Positions 50,664 to 62,705 of a stretch of DNA of 64,000 nt are shown here, piece by piece. The notes beneath the pieces were generated by a model. That model ran no database searches. It worked only from the letters and a program-made list of their open reading frames with translations, and had not been told where the DNA came from. This stretch comes from Lichenostomus cassidix (taxonomy: Eukaryota; Chordata; Aves; Passeriformes; Meliphagidae), in the NCBI GenBank assembly GCA_008360975.2, contig CM039192.1, positions 14,753,742-14,817,741 of the forward strand. The letters run 5' to 3'. The number at the start of each line of letters is the position of its first letter. Position 1 is the first letter of the stretch. Both the position numbers and the translations under genes were made by a program.

Positions 50664-50984
50664 AAGTGCCAATTTTCCTTCCAGGAGCTAAGCTATGATG
50701 CTTTTGGGTTAACTTCCAGTAAGAGCCAAAATTGGCTGCCTTGCATGAGCAAGCCAAGCTCCTGTCTGCAATGCTGGGGTTCATTCACCATCAGCCTCCA
50801 AATCAAAGGCAAGAGGAAAACACCAGCAGAGTTTTTGAGAGCTTGGGAAATAGTAGTTTATTTTTCCTTCATTTCAATGTGTGAGATATAGTGCATTTCT
50901 TAAGTAATACTTTTAAAAACTTTGATCGTATCAGGTAGGAAGAAACAGCTGTACAAAGAAAATTCATATATGATCTCAGATGGT

Positions 50985-51460
50985 CATTAGAATCTCAAGG
51001 ATAACCTGCCTGTTAAGGACAAAATTTACTATGTCTCTTCACTTTAGCTGTTTTTTTGCAGACAGGTCGATGGGTGAGCTTATGAGAGATGTATTGTTAA
51101 GTATCGATGATTTACAAAGATGCAAAACCCCTGCAGCGGTGTGGAAACTTGCTAAATTCCTTCTGGTGGTGTCTGGCTACATCAAAAGAGAAGAGCAATA
51201 ATGGGTTAATAATAATCCGACAGTCTTCAAAATTTGTTTGATATAGCAGTGCACAAAAATATTCGTTTCTGGCAACTCTCTTGACAACCTTTTGATATTT
51301 AGATTTTTTGTGTGTGCGCTTCAGTGTGTAATAGATTAACTTGGCTCTGCGGAAAAGGTCTTTATAGAATCCTTAACTGTTGCACTCATTATTGAATAAA
51401 CAGCGCTTTCTTCATGGGAAAAAAACCTCAAAAACCCGCAGATTTTTCCCCTCTTAAAAA
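50985..51460 (+). other. exon-like, probably conserved block (candidate microexon or terminal exon)
   Basis: This is the most gene-like place in the window. A strong acceptor (pyrimidine stretch ending TTTTTTTGCAG, last base 51061) is followed twelve bases later by a strong donor (GTGAGC at 51074-51079). This defines a possible 12-nt microexon at 51062-51073. Alternatively the frame stays open from the acceptor to TAA at 51199-51201, with a polyadenylation signal AATAAA at 51395-51400, as a terminal exon would. The 46 or so codons after the acceptor match no family I know. The block keeps CpGs (GTCGATG, ATCGATG, GCAGCGG) and has no repeats. It may equally be a plain conserved enhancer. RNA-seq or alignment would decide. 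Confidence 0.35.
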
Positions 51461-52899
51461 TGCATTCATAATCTAGATATTAGCAAACTTTTTTTTTTTT
51501 TCTTCCTGAAAAATATCATAAACCGTCTTGGTTTGACCTTGTTAATGCAGGACCACTTTAGTAATCTGTGCCTAATGATTTTTTACATTAAACCACAGCT
51601 TGTGTTGGACCCTTGTGTGTCACAGTAATTTAAGAACAGTCATTTTGCACATTCCGATCCCATTATGTTACATTGTTACTGAATAAAGACTGGTATTATG
51701 TTGCTCCTATAAAGGGCAGAAGTGGCCTGAATTTTATCTGCTGAACGAATCAATCTGGATTATGTCAGCTGAAAAGAATTGTGAACTGCAGTCTCCAGCA
51801 GATGGGGAGATTTTAAAAATGTATCTGTTTGGTTGTGAATACATTAGCTAAGATAATACCTTGTGGTGACTGAAAAGTAGTTTTTCTCTCTTTTTTTTCA
51901 ATGAAGACTGTACCAATTATCATTTCAACATAAAGTATTAGGAGATCAATTGGGAACTGAATGCCATTTCCTAATGTTAATACAGTGTTTTATTTAAGCT
52001 GCCTTGACAGGCTGTCTAGGCTGTGGGAAAAAGACTGAGCAAATAATGAGTAAAGGGTTTAGAAAAAAGACAGAGGGTGGAGCTTGGCAAACGATGTGAG
52101 CTATTCATCAACAACTCAACAAGGATGATGGAAATAATAAGTACTCCTTAAAGAAAAGGGGAAAGGATTTTTTTTAAAGAAACAGTTTCCTTTTAAAAAA
52201 AATATTTAACTCTAACTTTGTATTACTTTCTGATTAGCTGATTTTAAACTTCCTGAAATCAGCAAAAGCTTCCCTTTGAAATGGATAGTCCATGTTCAAA
52301 CAGTGCATTCTTTAGCAATCAGTTAAAAAAAAGAAACAGTGTCTAATTTCCTGTTCATTCGTGCAAATTTCTTACCATGTGGCATTGTCATTTAATATCT
52401 AAAGTACATTAATGCATTTCTATAATGCCAAAACCCTCAGACAAATCCCCTGTGTGAAATAATTTGTGTGAACTTTGAACTAACCATGAATAAAATCAAG
52501 ATCTTATTATGTCCTTTATTTATATGGCAGAGAAAAGCTTTGAAACCTAATACTAGCACCAACACGATATGCACATTCACAGTGATGCTTTAAAAAAAGG
52601 AAAAAAACCCACTCAACTTTCCTACATTTTTGTGGGCTTTGCCCACTATTCAGACACCATTACGTTACTTCTGAAAATATTTGTCTTAGAAATCAATAGG
52701 CTATTCTAATATTATTGTGTTCTGAGTTGCTAAAATTTCCATTCAGGAGATATAATTCCACCATCTGTAAAGTTCTAGATTTTATAATACTTATAAGCTG
52801 TTTTAATCTATTTTTACTGCCATGTTCTGTCCTGAAATGTCAGAGAGTGCAGACTGGGTCTCGGAATTAACATGACAGTTAAGAAACTTGGCAAGGTTT
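51461..52899. other. AT-rich non-coding stretch
   Basis: No gene or transposon was recognised. Long stretches are repeat-free apart from short T and A runs (for example near 51490 and 52195), so parts may belong to the conserved block to the left. There is no direct evidence of function. Confidence 0.45.
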
Positions 52900-53100
52900 T
52901 ACAGCAGATTGTGACATTAACAAAGTACAAAGGAGAATGGGGAAATTAACGTTAATGTATGCTTGCAGACACTATAAAAATCTATATGTCCACGATCGGG
53001 GAACTAAAAATAGGGATGTTTTTTATGTTGATGCCATTAAATACAGAGCTTTACTGTGAAAAGAAATTTCCATATGAAAAGCAACTTACTAAAAAGTAAT
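52900..53100. promoter_or_regulatory. candidate conserved block with MEF2 and palindromic HNF1-like sites
   Basis: A perfect 12-bp palindrome ATTAACGTTAAT lies at 52945-52956 and resembles an HNF1-type site. CTAAAAATAG at 53004-53013 is an exact match to the MEF2 consensus CTAWWWWTAG. The sequence between them is repeat-free and retains CpGs (CACGATCGG). There is no ORF. Enhancer function is inferred from motif quality and spacing. Confidence 0.35.
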
Positions 53101-55355
53101 GCTGTAATCCCTCCTCTGGACTGAACAACAGGTTTATGTATCCTAGGTCAAGTAGGCATATGGCTGGTTTTTGGTTTTCAGTTTTGTTTTAGGCTTTTTT
53201 TGCGTCTATGGTGAAACTGATTTGAAAGCACTGTTTTTAAACAGCTGCAAAAGATACAGTATTATAGATGTCCTGGTAAATGGGAGCAGTTATTAAAATT
53301 CACAGATTTCTCAGTAAATCATGCGAAGTCCATCCTCTTTCACAGAGAAGAGCTGAAATAAGTGTTTGGGGGGAGCTCTTTTTCAAGCCTTGCACCCCCT
53401 GAGCCTGCCCAATGCACTCCCTGGTGTCACCCTAGTGTCACCCCAGTGTCCAGCCTCCCAGCCCATCACAACTGGCCTGGCTTAGCCAGGATGAGGCTTC
53501 TCTGAATACATTTTTCTTTAATCAGCTGGAGACAGGACATGTTGCAAAAAACCCATCATAATGCTCAGGGGAATACAGTGGCTTTTGTACCAGTGATGGG
53601 AAGCTCTAAGTGTTGGGTAAATCAGTGAAAGCTGCAGGTAATAACACTGCCTTCTGAGTAAATGTGGGCTTGGGTTTGTCTTTAGCTTTTTTGTCTGAGT
53701 TTTTAAGTTGTAAGTTACTTCAGCCTGAATCTGGGAGGGCCCCGGTGGCTGAGGCTTTGCAGGCTCCTGCAGCTTGGCACCCACAGCATCTAATCCTGAT
53801 CCCACAGGCAAAACAAAACCACCTCTTTTCATCAGCACTGACACTGTGCCATTGCTTTGTCGGACCCTGGCCGTGGAATGTGAAGATGCAGCACCTGTCT
53901 GCTGCCTGGGGAGGGTGGCATGGGGGAGTGAGCTGCCTGTGGCTGAGGGCACCTGTGCCCACAGCAGAGCTGGGCTAAATAGCCATTTTTTCCTTGACAA
54001 GTGGCAGAAGCTGACTTTTAGCTCTACTGGTGCAGGTTTGGAGCACACCCTGGCTTGGTGTTGATATTACCCATGGGTTCATCATGCTGGAGAGAGCCCC
54101 CACGTTTGTTTAGTGCCACCTCTCCTTAGGACAGGCCAGGTGACAGCCTTTTAGCAGAGTGATGTACAGCAGAGCATGAGCTGCCATCCCTGAGTGGCAC
54201 AGCGCAGCGAAGCTCGCTATTCGAGGCACGGCCATGTCTCACACCGTGTCACATCCCTGAAGCCTTGGGATATTTAAAGCCCAAAGAAAACGCTGCCTGC
54301 ATTCCCCTACATAGCCAGTGTGCCTCGGGCACGGATTGTAGGCAGCGGGTGCAGGTGCCAGGGCAGGGACAACAGCAGTGCTCCCTTGTGTGCCGCGAGC
54401 AGCCTGATGCAATGCAAACATTAATCTCCCGGCTACAAAGGAACAGCATGGATCCATCTGTTACTTTCTTTGCTCTTAATCAAGTTGGGGAGGGAGCAAA
54501 AGTTCATGCAGCAAATGTGGGCATGCACTCGACTGGGACCTGAGCCGCGAAGCTGGGATTGAATTTAGAGGCAACAGGATTTTTGGAGGTCTGTGGATCC
54601 GGGGTTCCCTATCACTGTGGATCTCTTCTTTCACCAAATTTGGAAGTGGGAATTGAATTTGGGGATGTGGTATTGGCCCACTCTGCTCTGTAACCCGCAA
54701 TGCTGAGTGCAGACTGCTGTCCCTATTATGATTGTGCTAACAATTGACTTTTTGGTTTGGCTGTCTCGCTGAAAAAAGAAAGGAAAGGAAAAAAGTCAAT
54801 CTCAACTAAAAAGTATTTATTTTCCTAGTTTGCTTAATAGTATGAAACATAGAAAAGGCTGTGTTTTGTAAGAAATTATGCAATTTTAGGAAGGGGGGGA
54901 AATAAGAAAAAAAGCAAAGCACAAAAGCCATGCAGGACAAGACTGTTAGAAGAGCAGAGGAGATGACAGCCCTTTTATCTGCTGCTTGAGTAGTTAGAAA
55001 ACGTTTCCAGGATGTAGGAGGCTTGGTCTGAACTCGCTGCTCTGCTGAGAAGAGAGTAACCCACATCTTGGGTATGTGTTCCTGCCAGATAGCTCTTCAC
55101 TGAAGGAAGAATCCCTCCCTGCTGCCTTCGCTCACTTTACAACTCATCCTTAGTGGATGCAGCATTTGACTCCCTTCTTCTTTGAAGCAGCCTATTCTTG
55201 AAAAAAATCTCCCTGCAAAAACTTGTTTTCCAGAAGGAATTACTGCTACCCTGGGCAAGAGGTGACACAGTCATAGCCATGACCATGGTGCGGCCTCCTG
55301 TTAGTGAGGTCACTTTTCATTAAACCTTATTTTGCCTGTTTCTGATAACCAGAAT
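53101..55355. other. non-coding stretch
   Basis: GC-richer at 53380-54600 with overlapping ORFs in both directions (up to 176 codons, minus, 53518-54048). None has a domain or exon context. The remainder is mixed. No gene is supported. Confidence 0.5.
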
Positions 55356-55711
55356 TTTGGGGGTGTTTGACTGGAGAAGAGAAGGTTCAGGGGGGACCTT
55401 ATCACTGTCTACCACTACCTGGAAGGAGGTTGCAGTCAAGTGGAATTGGCCTCTTTTCTCAACCACTAGTGATAGGGCAATAGGACATAGTCCAGGGGGG
55501 GTTTAGGTTGGGCATTAGGGGGAATTTCTTCACAGTAAGGGTGGTAAGGCACTGGAAAGGACTGACCAGAGAGGTGCTGGAGTCACTGTCCCTGAAGGGC
55601 TGGATGTGGCACTCAGTGCCACATTCTGGTTCACAAGGTGCTGTTTGGTTAAAGGTTGGACTCATTCTTGGAACTCTTTTCCAAGCTCACTGATCCTATG
55701 ATTCTGTGATT
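55356..55711 (+). mobile_element. CR1 LINE fragment, 3' end (plus strand)
   Basis: Clear 3' end of an avian CR1. In order it shows GGAGAAGAGAAGGTTCAGG followed by GGGACCTTATCACTGTCTACCAC; then GGTTTAGGTTGGGCATTAGG; TTTCTTCACAGTAAGGGTGG; GGCACTGGAAAGGACTG; GGATGTGGCACTCAGTGCC; and AAAGGTTGGACTCATTC. It ends with the tail CCTATGATTCTGTGATT. It is 5'-truncated, keeping only the C-terminal end of the reverse transcriptase ORF and the 3' UTR. Against the usual CR1 pattern it appears to have lost about 20-30 bases between the GATAGGGCAATAGGA and CAGGGG segments. It cannot mobilise itself. The start is approximate. Confidence 0.92.
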
Positions 55712-56530
55712 TACTGATGCAGTTCACAAATGCTACAGGCACAATATGCCTCAGCACTGTTCCCTGTCAGCACTCACATCCCACCAGTTTCCCTACTGAC
55801 ATGGAAAGCAATTCAGTTGGGCTGGTTGGAGAGTTAGGAGCTACTTCTATGAGAAGTTTCCCCAAAAGTTAAACTGATTTCCATATCAATGGCCAAGTTC
55901 TCATTGTGCTGTTTGTTCTGATTCCTGAGGGAGATGTCCTGTTTTGTGAGACTCTGTATGTTCAGGACTTGTGTACACACACATCCAGCTACCGAGCAGC
56001 TTTGCTTCAGCTCTGACTTTTTAAATCCATATTTGAAGAAGCACATAATTAGTGGCCCTTTGTGGAGCTGCACTCTTATTTAGAGCAGGGCAGTAGTAGG
56101 TATGAGAAGAATGACATAAAATCATTGGACTGTGGCAGTTATTATCTGTTAATTTATCCTCCATTTTTCCAGTTCCATGAGATATGAGTCACCCAGAGTT
56201 GGCATCCTACTCCTAAATGTGAACCCTGTAGTATTTGGCAGTGCAATGACCTGCCTAAGAACCATTGCTTTACTGAATATTTAGGCCTATGGCATTGCTT
56301 ACAAGTTTCACATCTCCTCCTCTCAAGGGCTTGCAAATAAAAAGAACTGAATGAAAGTATGTTCAGCCTTAACACAGGAACAGCTAGCCAGAGAAATATA
56401 TAAATACTGGATGTTCTTCTTTTGTAAGGAAATAAAATTGAAAAATATGATCATATTTCATGCTGGCGGATAAAACTGATTGAAGACAATCTGAGGTCTC
56501 CTGTCTATTAGAGGAAATTTTGTGAATATA
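55712..56530. other. non-coding stretch
   Basis: No gene, RNA or further repeat was recognised between the CR1 copy and the tandem duplication. Confidence 0.5.
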
Positions 56531-56590
56531 TCTCATAGGTCCCTGAAATGTGGAGTTTCAGGGTTTCTCATAGGTCCCTGAAATGTGGAG
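56531..56590 (+). repeat. tandem duplication, 35-bp period
   Basis: The 25-base word starting TCTCATAGGTCCCTG and ending AATGTGGAG occurs at 56531-56555 and identically at 56566-56590. Perfect identity suggests a recent slippage or duplication event. Confidence 0.9.
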
Positions 56591-58093
56591 AGGGAAGAAC
56601 ACAACTGGTTGAGAAGTTTCCTTCCCCTTTGTTAGCTGAGGCACCAGGGATTGAAAACTTCTTGCCTGGCATATTCATGTGCTTCCCTGCCCTGTGGTTG
56701 TGGAGACTTTGTGAGTCTGTGGGAATGTTTCATCCTTTGTCTTTCCAAACAAATAAATTACATTCATGAGATGGCAGTTTTATAAGTTTTCTTTCTTGTG
56801 TAACTTGAATGTTTTGATTCCTTCTTTTCATTACGAGGCAGAGGTCTCCGAATGCTAATGTGCCCTTAACTCATGTGATGCACGCAAAGTCATGTCACGT
56901 GCACTTTGTGGTTAGGATGGATGTGGAAAAAAGGGCGTGGAATATTCTAGCTGTAGAATATCAGAGGTTTTCGTAGGAGCTGCAGTTACCCTCAGACTTT
57001 TGTGGGGTTCCCATGATTTCAGATGTACTGAGCTGCTTAGCCTGGTAGCTTCCCCTTTGAAAGACATACATTCTTTGCAGCCACTCATCCATCTTTTCTT
57101 ATTTAGCAACAGTTCTGTGTCTGAATGAAGAATTACATATCTATATTTTGTGAGGCTTGCTTGTCTGGCTTATATGCTTTCGGAGTGACATCCAACAGGC
57201 ATTTGAAGAAACTCAGCTGTAGATTGTAATGTGAAGACTTTTTTGATTTAGTTTTTGTAAAAGAAACACGATCACTTGTCAAAGAAGAGCTAATTTCTGC
57301 AGCATGTCTTGCAACATTTCCACTCTTCTTCTGCATTTTACACCTCTCTCATCTTCATGCAAAACAGTTCCTAGAAGAGTAAATTCAAGAGAGGAGCCTT
57401 TCCATGATCTTGGGGTTCAAACCTGCCAAACATTCAGTATTTGATTAATAAATGCCTTTCTTGACATTTTATCACTTTCAAACTCCCCATTTTCACCATT
57501 TTTATTGGAAATAGGTGTTGTAAGGTGTTTTATGGATATCATGAGTCTGTTTGCCTCTCTTGCTGGGTGAAAATTTATTTTATTTAAGATGAAAGTGGTG
57601 TGGCAGTAGTTAGTATGAGTTGAACCACAGATAAATCCTGTCCCTGTGCTCCTGGGGAAGATTTTTTTTCTTTTGCTGCAAAGCTTTCCTTTTGACTTCT
57701 TACAGAGGTAAATGATGCACCTGTGCAAAAATAAAATATTATAGGGCCACCTGTCCTTCAGCCACGCTTTTTAAATATCTTTCTTTGTCCTAGAAACCCT
57801 TCTGTATCCATTATAGTAGATATAAAGCATATATTGCTGTAGGATTCTGCCAGTGGCTGAGCTGCTGCTCAGGGGAAGTCTCAGGGTCAGGACTGGGGCA
57901 GATGGTGTGGGCTTGGTGTGTCCACAGAGAAAGTACATTTATTATATTTAAGGTTTTGACAGAATCTGGGATAGAAAACAGCTCTACTGGTAGCTCATCC
58001 AGCTCAACATCGCAGGGAGCTGGGAAATAGCTGGGAATTCTGAGAGAGCCACAAGAGGGAGCTCACAACCCACGAACAAGGCAGACGAACTCT
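56591..58093. other. non-coding stretch
   Basis: Mostly AT-rich. No gene, RNA or mobile element was recognised. The ORFs are up to 103 codons and without domains. Confidence 0.5.
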
Positions 58094-58131
58094 ATTTTTT
58101 AAATTTTTTTTTTTAATTTTTTTTTTTTTTT
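58094..58131 (+). repeat. T-rich tract beside a GC-rich block
   Basis: T runs of 6, 11 and 16 bases are separated by AAA and AA, followed at once by CCCCCTGGGG and a GC-rich stretch to about 58335. On the minus strand this reads as a GC-rich sequence ending in a long A-rich tail, which would fit a retroposed copy. I recognised no source gene, polyadenylation signal or target duplication, so only the simple repeat is called. Confidence 0.8.
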
Positions 58132-61100
58132 CCCCCTGGGGTCTGCTCAGCCTGGGCACCGCTCCTCTCCCGCCGCAGGGAGGATCTTGTCCCCCGCAGC
58201 CCCGTAGGTGTCCCCAGGTGTCACACAGGGGCTGAGGGGTGCTGGGCATCACTCTGAGGAGCAGAGGGAACAGCATCCCATCGCACCAGCGTGAGGAGCC
58301 ACCTCCTGGGCAGGTGCACCCCGAACTCCAGGGCCTTGATCGTTTTTTGTCCTGAACGTCTTTTAATGAATAGCTGGGTGAACAATAGTTTTGTCTTGAC
58401 GATGTCCACACTTTGCACTTAAATACCCAATAAAACACCCCTTGCCCTCACACCTGTGAGGTGTGGTGGGACATGTGCTGCTCAGGGTTCCCTCTGTGGG
58501 GTCAAGATGTGCTCATTGCATCAAGACAGAGTTGTGGTGAAGTCTGCCCTCAGTCACTTGGGAAAGTTGCTGATTTTTTTCTTTTTCCTAAAACATAATC
58601 TAGTTTGTGTTTCTTCAGTGGAAAAGCTTAATTTCAATTTACATTTCACATCTAGAGGCTTTGCTATCACACTGAGACTTCCTACAAGGCATCCAGTAAT
58701 GTTGTCATCATTTGCATTGCTCTAACAAAAAAATTTCCATCTGTCTTCCCAAGTCCATAAAACTCCAAACAAATAGCAAATACTATGGATGTCTGAACAC
58801 ACAATAGCATGTCATTTTTCTTCCAGCATTAGTGTATGTTGCAGACATTAAACTACTTCTCTTCTGAAGGGTTTGAGAGACTGTTAACATTATTCAAATT
58901 AAATTCAATACTGATGTAAGTTAGTGCAGTTGGAATTATACACAAAGTATGATGTCTCATCTTTCTGTCAAGAGCTGAGCTCATCCCTGTGCACCTGCCA
59001 GCTCAGCTTCAGGTGGTCTTTGTAAGCCCAGAGCTGCCTCAGACAGGCAGTTCTTTTCCTTGGCATCCCCCTTTTCCCCCTGAGTGTGCTTTCTGCAGCT
59101 CTGCAGTCCCTGGTGCTGCAGCTCACTCGCTTATTTTCCCCTTCCTGGTCACCTTGCTTGCCCTCCCACCTTGAAGGTATTCTGCTTTATGTTTCTAGAG
59201 GAGTCATGGGGTGCCATGAACAAATTCCATCCTTCTTAGAACTGCAACTCCACAGATTTTATGTGATTCCCTTTCCCAGACCTGTTGGGACTGACCCCCT
59301 GGAGCTGGGGCCAGTCCTGTGTTGAGCCCCCCAGGGTGGCAGGAGCCTCTCTGTGTAGGGTGCCCAAAACCACCTCACCAGGCCTTCAGCAGCACTGCTG
59401 ATCAGAAGGACTGTGTCTCTGCTTCTTGCTCAGCTCTCTCTTTCTTGTTAAAGGAATGAGCCAAAGCCATGTTCTTACTGAACTTTTCCCTTCCTAAGTA
59501 AGGGCTAATTTGTGTATTTGCTCCCAGGTGAGGTGTGGAGCAGTGAAATCTGAGCTGCAGCCCTGGTGGACACCGTCCACACCAAGTGCTGCAGTGGATG
59601 GGGATGGCAATGCTGTTTTCTTGGAGTTAGCATGAGGAAAAGAGCACCTTGCTCCTGATGTATCTCTGGCTCCCATCAGGTTCTGTGATTCTCAGGTGAA
59701 TCAGGGGTGTGCAAGATGGTGCTCCGGATTCATGTTATCTTTCACATTTCTCAGAGCCACAGAGTGTCAGTACTGCACAGCAGCTTTGTCACTGTATTTC
59801 TTCATTTCATTGGGTGAGGGAATGGATTCCTGCCACCCCTGCTGTGGAAGGCCTGTACTTCTATTTTAACCTCCCCCTAACATCAAAGGGGTGCTACATT
59901 CCAAGAGAAAAAAAGCACTTTAAGAGCTATGAGAATACAGAATCTCATGAAGATTCCTTATCAATTTTGCTCCTCCTAATTACTGCAACTCTTGGCAGAT
60001 CTTTCCAGGTGAGAAGGAATACTCCATTTCCACACAGCAGAAAGTGGGATTATATACTGCACATGTATTTTCCTTTAGCTCTGGTGTCAGTACAGTTTGA
60101 GAATTCTGTGCATTTGTCCTTGGGGTGCAGGGTTGGATGGAGGTCCCCAGGGTTGCTGGAGCTCTGCTCCTGCCCAGGGCTCATCCCTGAGGAGGAGGTA
60201 GATGAGCAGAGAGCATCCCAGGCTGCCAGCAGGCATTGCAGCACAACTGCTTGAACCTGTTAGATCTCAGTTTTGCTCTGTGCCTCTGTCTCTCTCCAAA
60301 GGGGAAAGCTCTCCTGAGTTTTCAGCTAGCCATGCACAGAGGATCAGTGTGACCCCAGCATGACTCTGCTGCCAAAATCCCTGTGAACAGAACACGTTCA
60401 CTTTTTGTTTCAGTCTGCTGTCCATTGTGCTTTGCACAGAAGACATCCACTCTGAAAGGCTGGTGTATTTTTAGTAAATGATTTGTTTGTGAGACATTTG
60501 TGCTTACTTATTTATGCAATTTGCTGCAGTTATTTTGCTTCGTTGACTCACCACCATACAACTTTGTACCTTCAACAGGACTAAATATTGGGTGTTTTCT
60601 GGGCGGTGAAACAACAGTTGTTCCATTGTTACTAACTACAAACTTATTTGGGTTTTGGCCTCCTTTAAGCATAAAAGTAGAAGAGAATGTAGGAAAAAAA
60701 AAGACACTGGATGGGTTTTGTCTGATTTATGAAAATGTGCAGAAGTCTGAGCACTTCAGCAGATCTTGTCTATAGAGGCTGGAGCAGCTGTCTGGACAAG
60801 GCTGGCAATCTGCATCAGGAGCTCTCCTGGCACATCTGGAGCTCACTGCTCACATTGCTCACTGCTCCAAGGAAGGCTTTTTCACTCTTTTCTCTTGATT
60901 TCATTCAGTACAATTGATTAGAGAATTTTCAACAGCCTTGTTTTTTCATCTGAAATCCCAGTCCTTTAAACAACCTTTTTTCCTCTGCTGATTGTGGTGG
61001 AGAAAACCAGTTAGGTTGAGTTGCTGAGCGTGAAAAAACTGGGATTGCTTTTGAAAGAATTGTTGAAATCCTGAGTATTTTTTGGAACAAAACCCAGCTT

Positions 61101-62692
61101 TTTCAGTTCCTAACAGCAATTTTTCAATCAACTATTGATAATTATTACAAGTATACAATATAAATAATGTGAAGATGTAACAAATCCTCTTTTTTTTTTT
61201 TAATATGTTTTAAGATTGCTCATATCATGTACTGATGGTTTGCAACATTCTTTGTTGAGAGCTTGAGTTTCTCTTTCAGGGGAAAATATAATATGAAAGT
61301 TATCTTCACAGAAAAGACAAAATTTTATAATAAAAATATTAACAAATTGCATTTGAATAGAGGCTTGAGGATAGATTAAATATAATGGACATATTAAGAG
61401 AACACAGACAATGGCTTTCCTGAGCAATTATGAATCTATAGTCCTAAATAGTGGTACTTTGGAGAAAAGGAGAGAAAGAGAGAAAATTAGTATCTTTTAA
61501 AATGTGAACATAATATGCAGACTAATAATACACAGTAATTTTGTTCTTGGGAGAATTCACCACTTGTGTATAACTCCAGCCAGCCAACCTTTCCCTGTCA
61601 ACTTCTGCAGGGATTTTGGGTTAACACTTTCCCATTTGCCGTTGTGAACCCTGGACAAATACTCATTAGAGCACAGATTATGGTTTCAATTGCTGCAGTG
61701 ACATAAGGCTGCCCCTTCCAGAAGCCATCAGTGGGAGCTGAGAAAGGTAATTATTGATCACTGGGAAGAATAAGGCTGGCAAAAGGTGGCTGGGGTAGGA
61801 TGAGCTGGCCAGAAGGAGAAAAGAACAGCCGGGCTCAGGCAGCTGAGCTGCTGCTGTGTCGGGAATGGCACTGCTGGAGCACAGCAGACGGGAATGGGGG
61901 CTCTGGGATTCATTTCAGGCTCTCAGCAGCTCGAGGGAACCCTTGAGCCTGCAAGCGACAGGAATGTGCCTTCCTGCACATCCAAGTGCTCCGAGGCAGG
62001 GCATGAAAACCAGGCATTTAGTTAATACCTGACAATGTGGGCAGGGTTTCCCAGATTTACAGAAAGTCTTTGAGAGCTTGATTGAAGTATGAGTAGTTCC
62101 AACTCCAGCTGAAATAAAATAATGCCCCCAATGAGCAGCGCCTGTGGGAAGCAAACCTGAAGCTCCTGCACTATTCTGACCCAAATCCCAGTGGTCCCCT
62201 CACATTTCCATGCCTATGCAGTTCAAGCCCTCCCAGTCCCAAACAGTTGCACCTAACAAAAAATGTGCCCCTCGTCACTGAGATTGGGGTTTGTGCCATT
62301 CAGAGCTTGTGCAAATGAGATCCATTTGGCAACAGTGCCAGGCAAGTGTGAGGCTTTTTGAGCCTCCTCTGTGTCCATAACGTCAGGCCATTCATATGGC
62401 ATTTGTTTTCCCATGCAACTCCACTGACTTCCTTACTTTAAGCAGGGAACAGAAAGCTCAAATTTATGTATTTATTTCCTTCAAGATATGTCTTCTGGGT
62501 GCTTTAGGCAGCCTACTTTTGTCTAGGTGGTAGGAAATGTTGTACTTTCTTACAAGATTTTTATGGACCCAGTGGGATAAAATCTGCACTTGTAGAGCCC
62601 AGATGTTTCTGCAGCTGGACTTTGCTGAGTAACACATGTAAGGGCTGACAGTTACTTGGGGTCATTGCTCACAGAAGGACTCTTCTGCTTTA
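58132..62692. other. non-coding stretch
   Basis: GC-rich at 58132-58335 and around 58990-59400, mixed elsewhere. The longest ORF (59709-60254, plus, 181 codons) has no domain, starts without context and is not bounded by splice sites I can defend. No gene is supported. Confidence 0.5.
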
Positions 62693-62705
62693 TGTGTGTG
62701 TGTGT
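62693..62705 (+). repeat. short (TG)n microsatellite
   Basis: About six TG dinucleotides in a row. It is a short simple repeat. Confidence 0.75.

Noticed and set aside
53518..54048. Minus-strand ORF of 176 codons
   Set aside because: GC-rich patch with four overlapping ORFs in both directions; no domain.
59709..60254. Plus-strand ORF of 181 codons
   Set aside because: No recognisable family, no exon boundaries that can be defended, and an overlapping ORF on the opposite strand.
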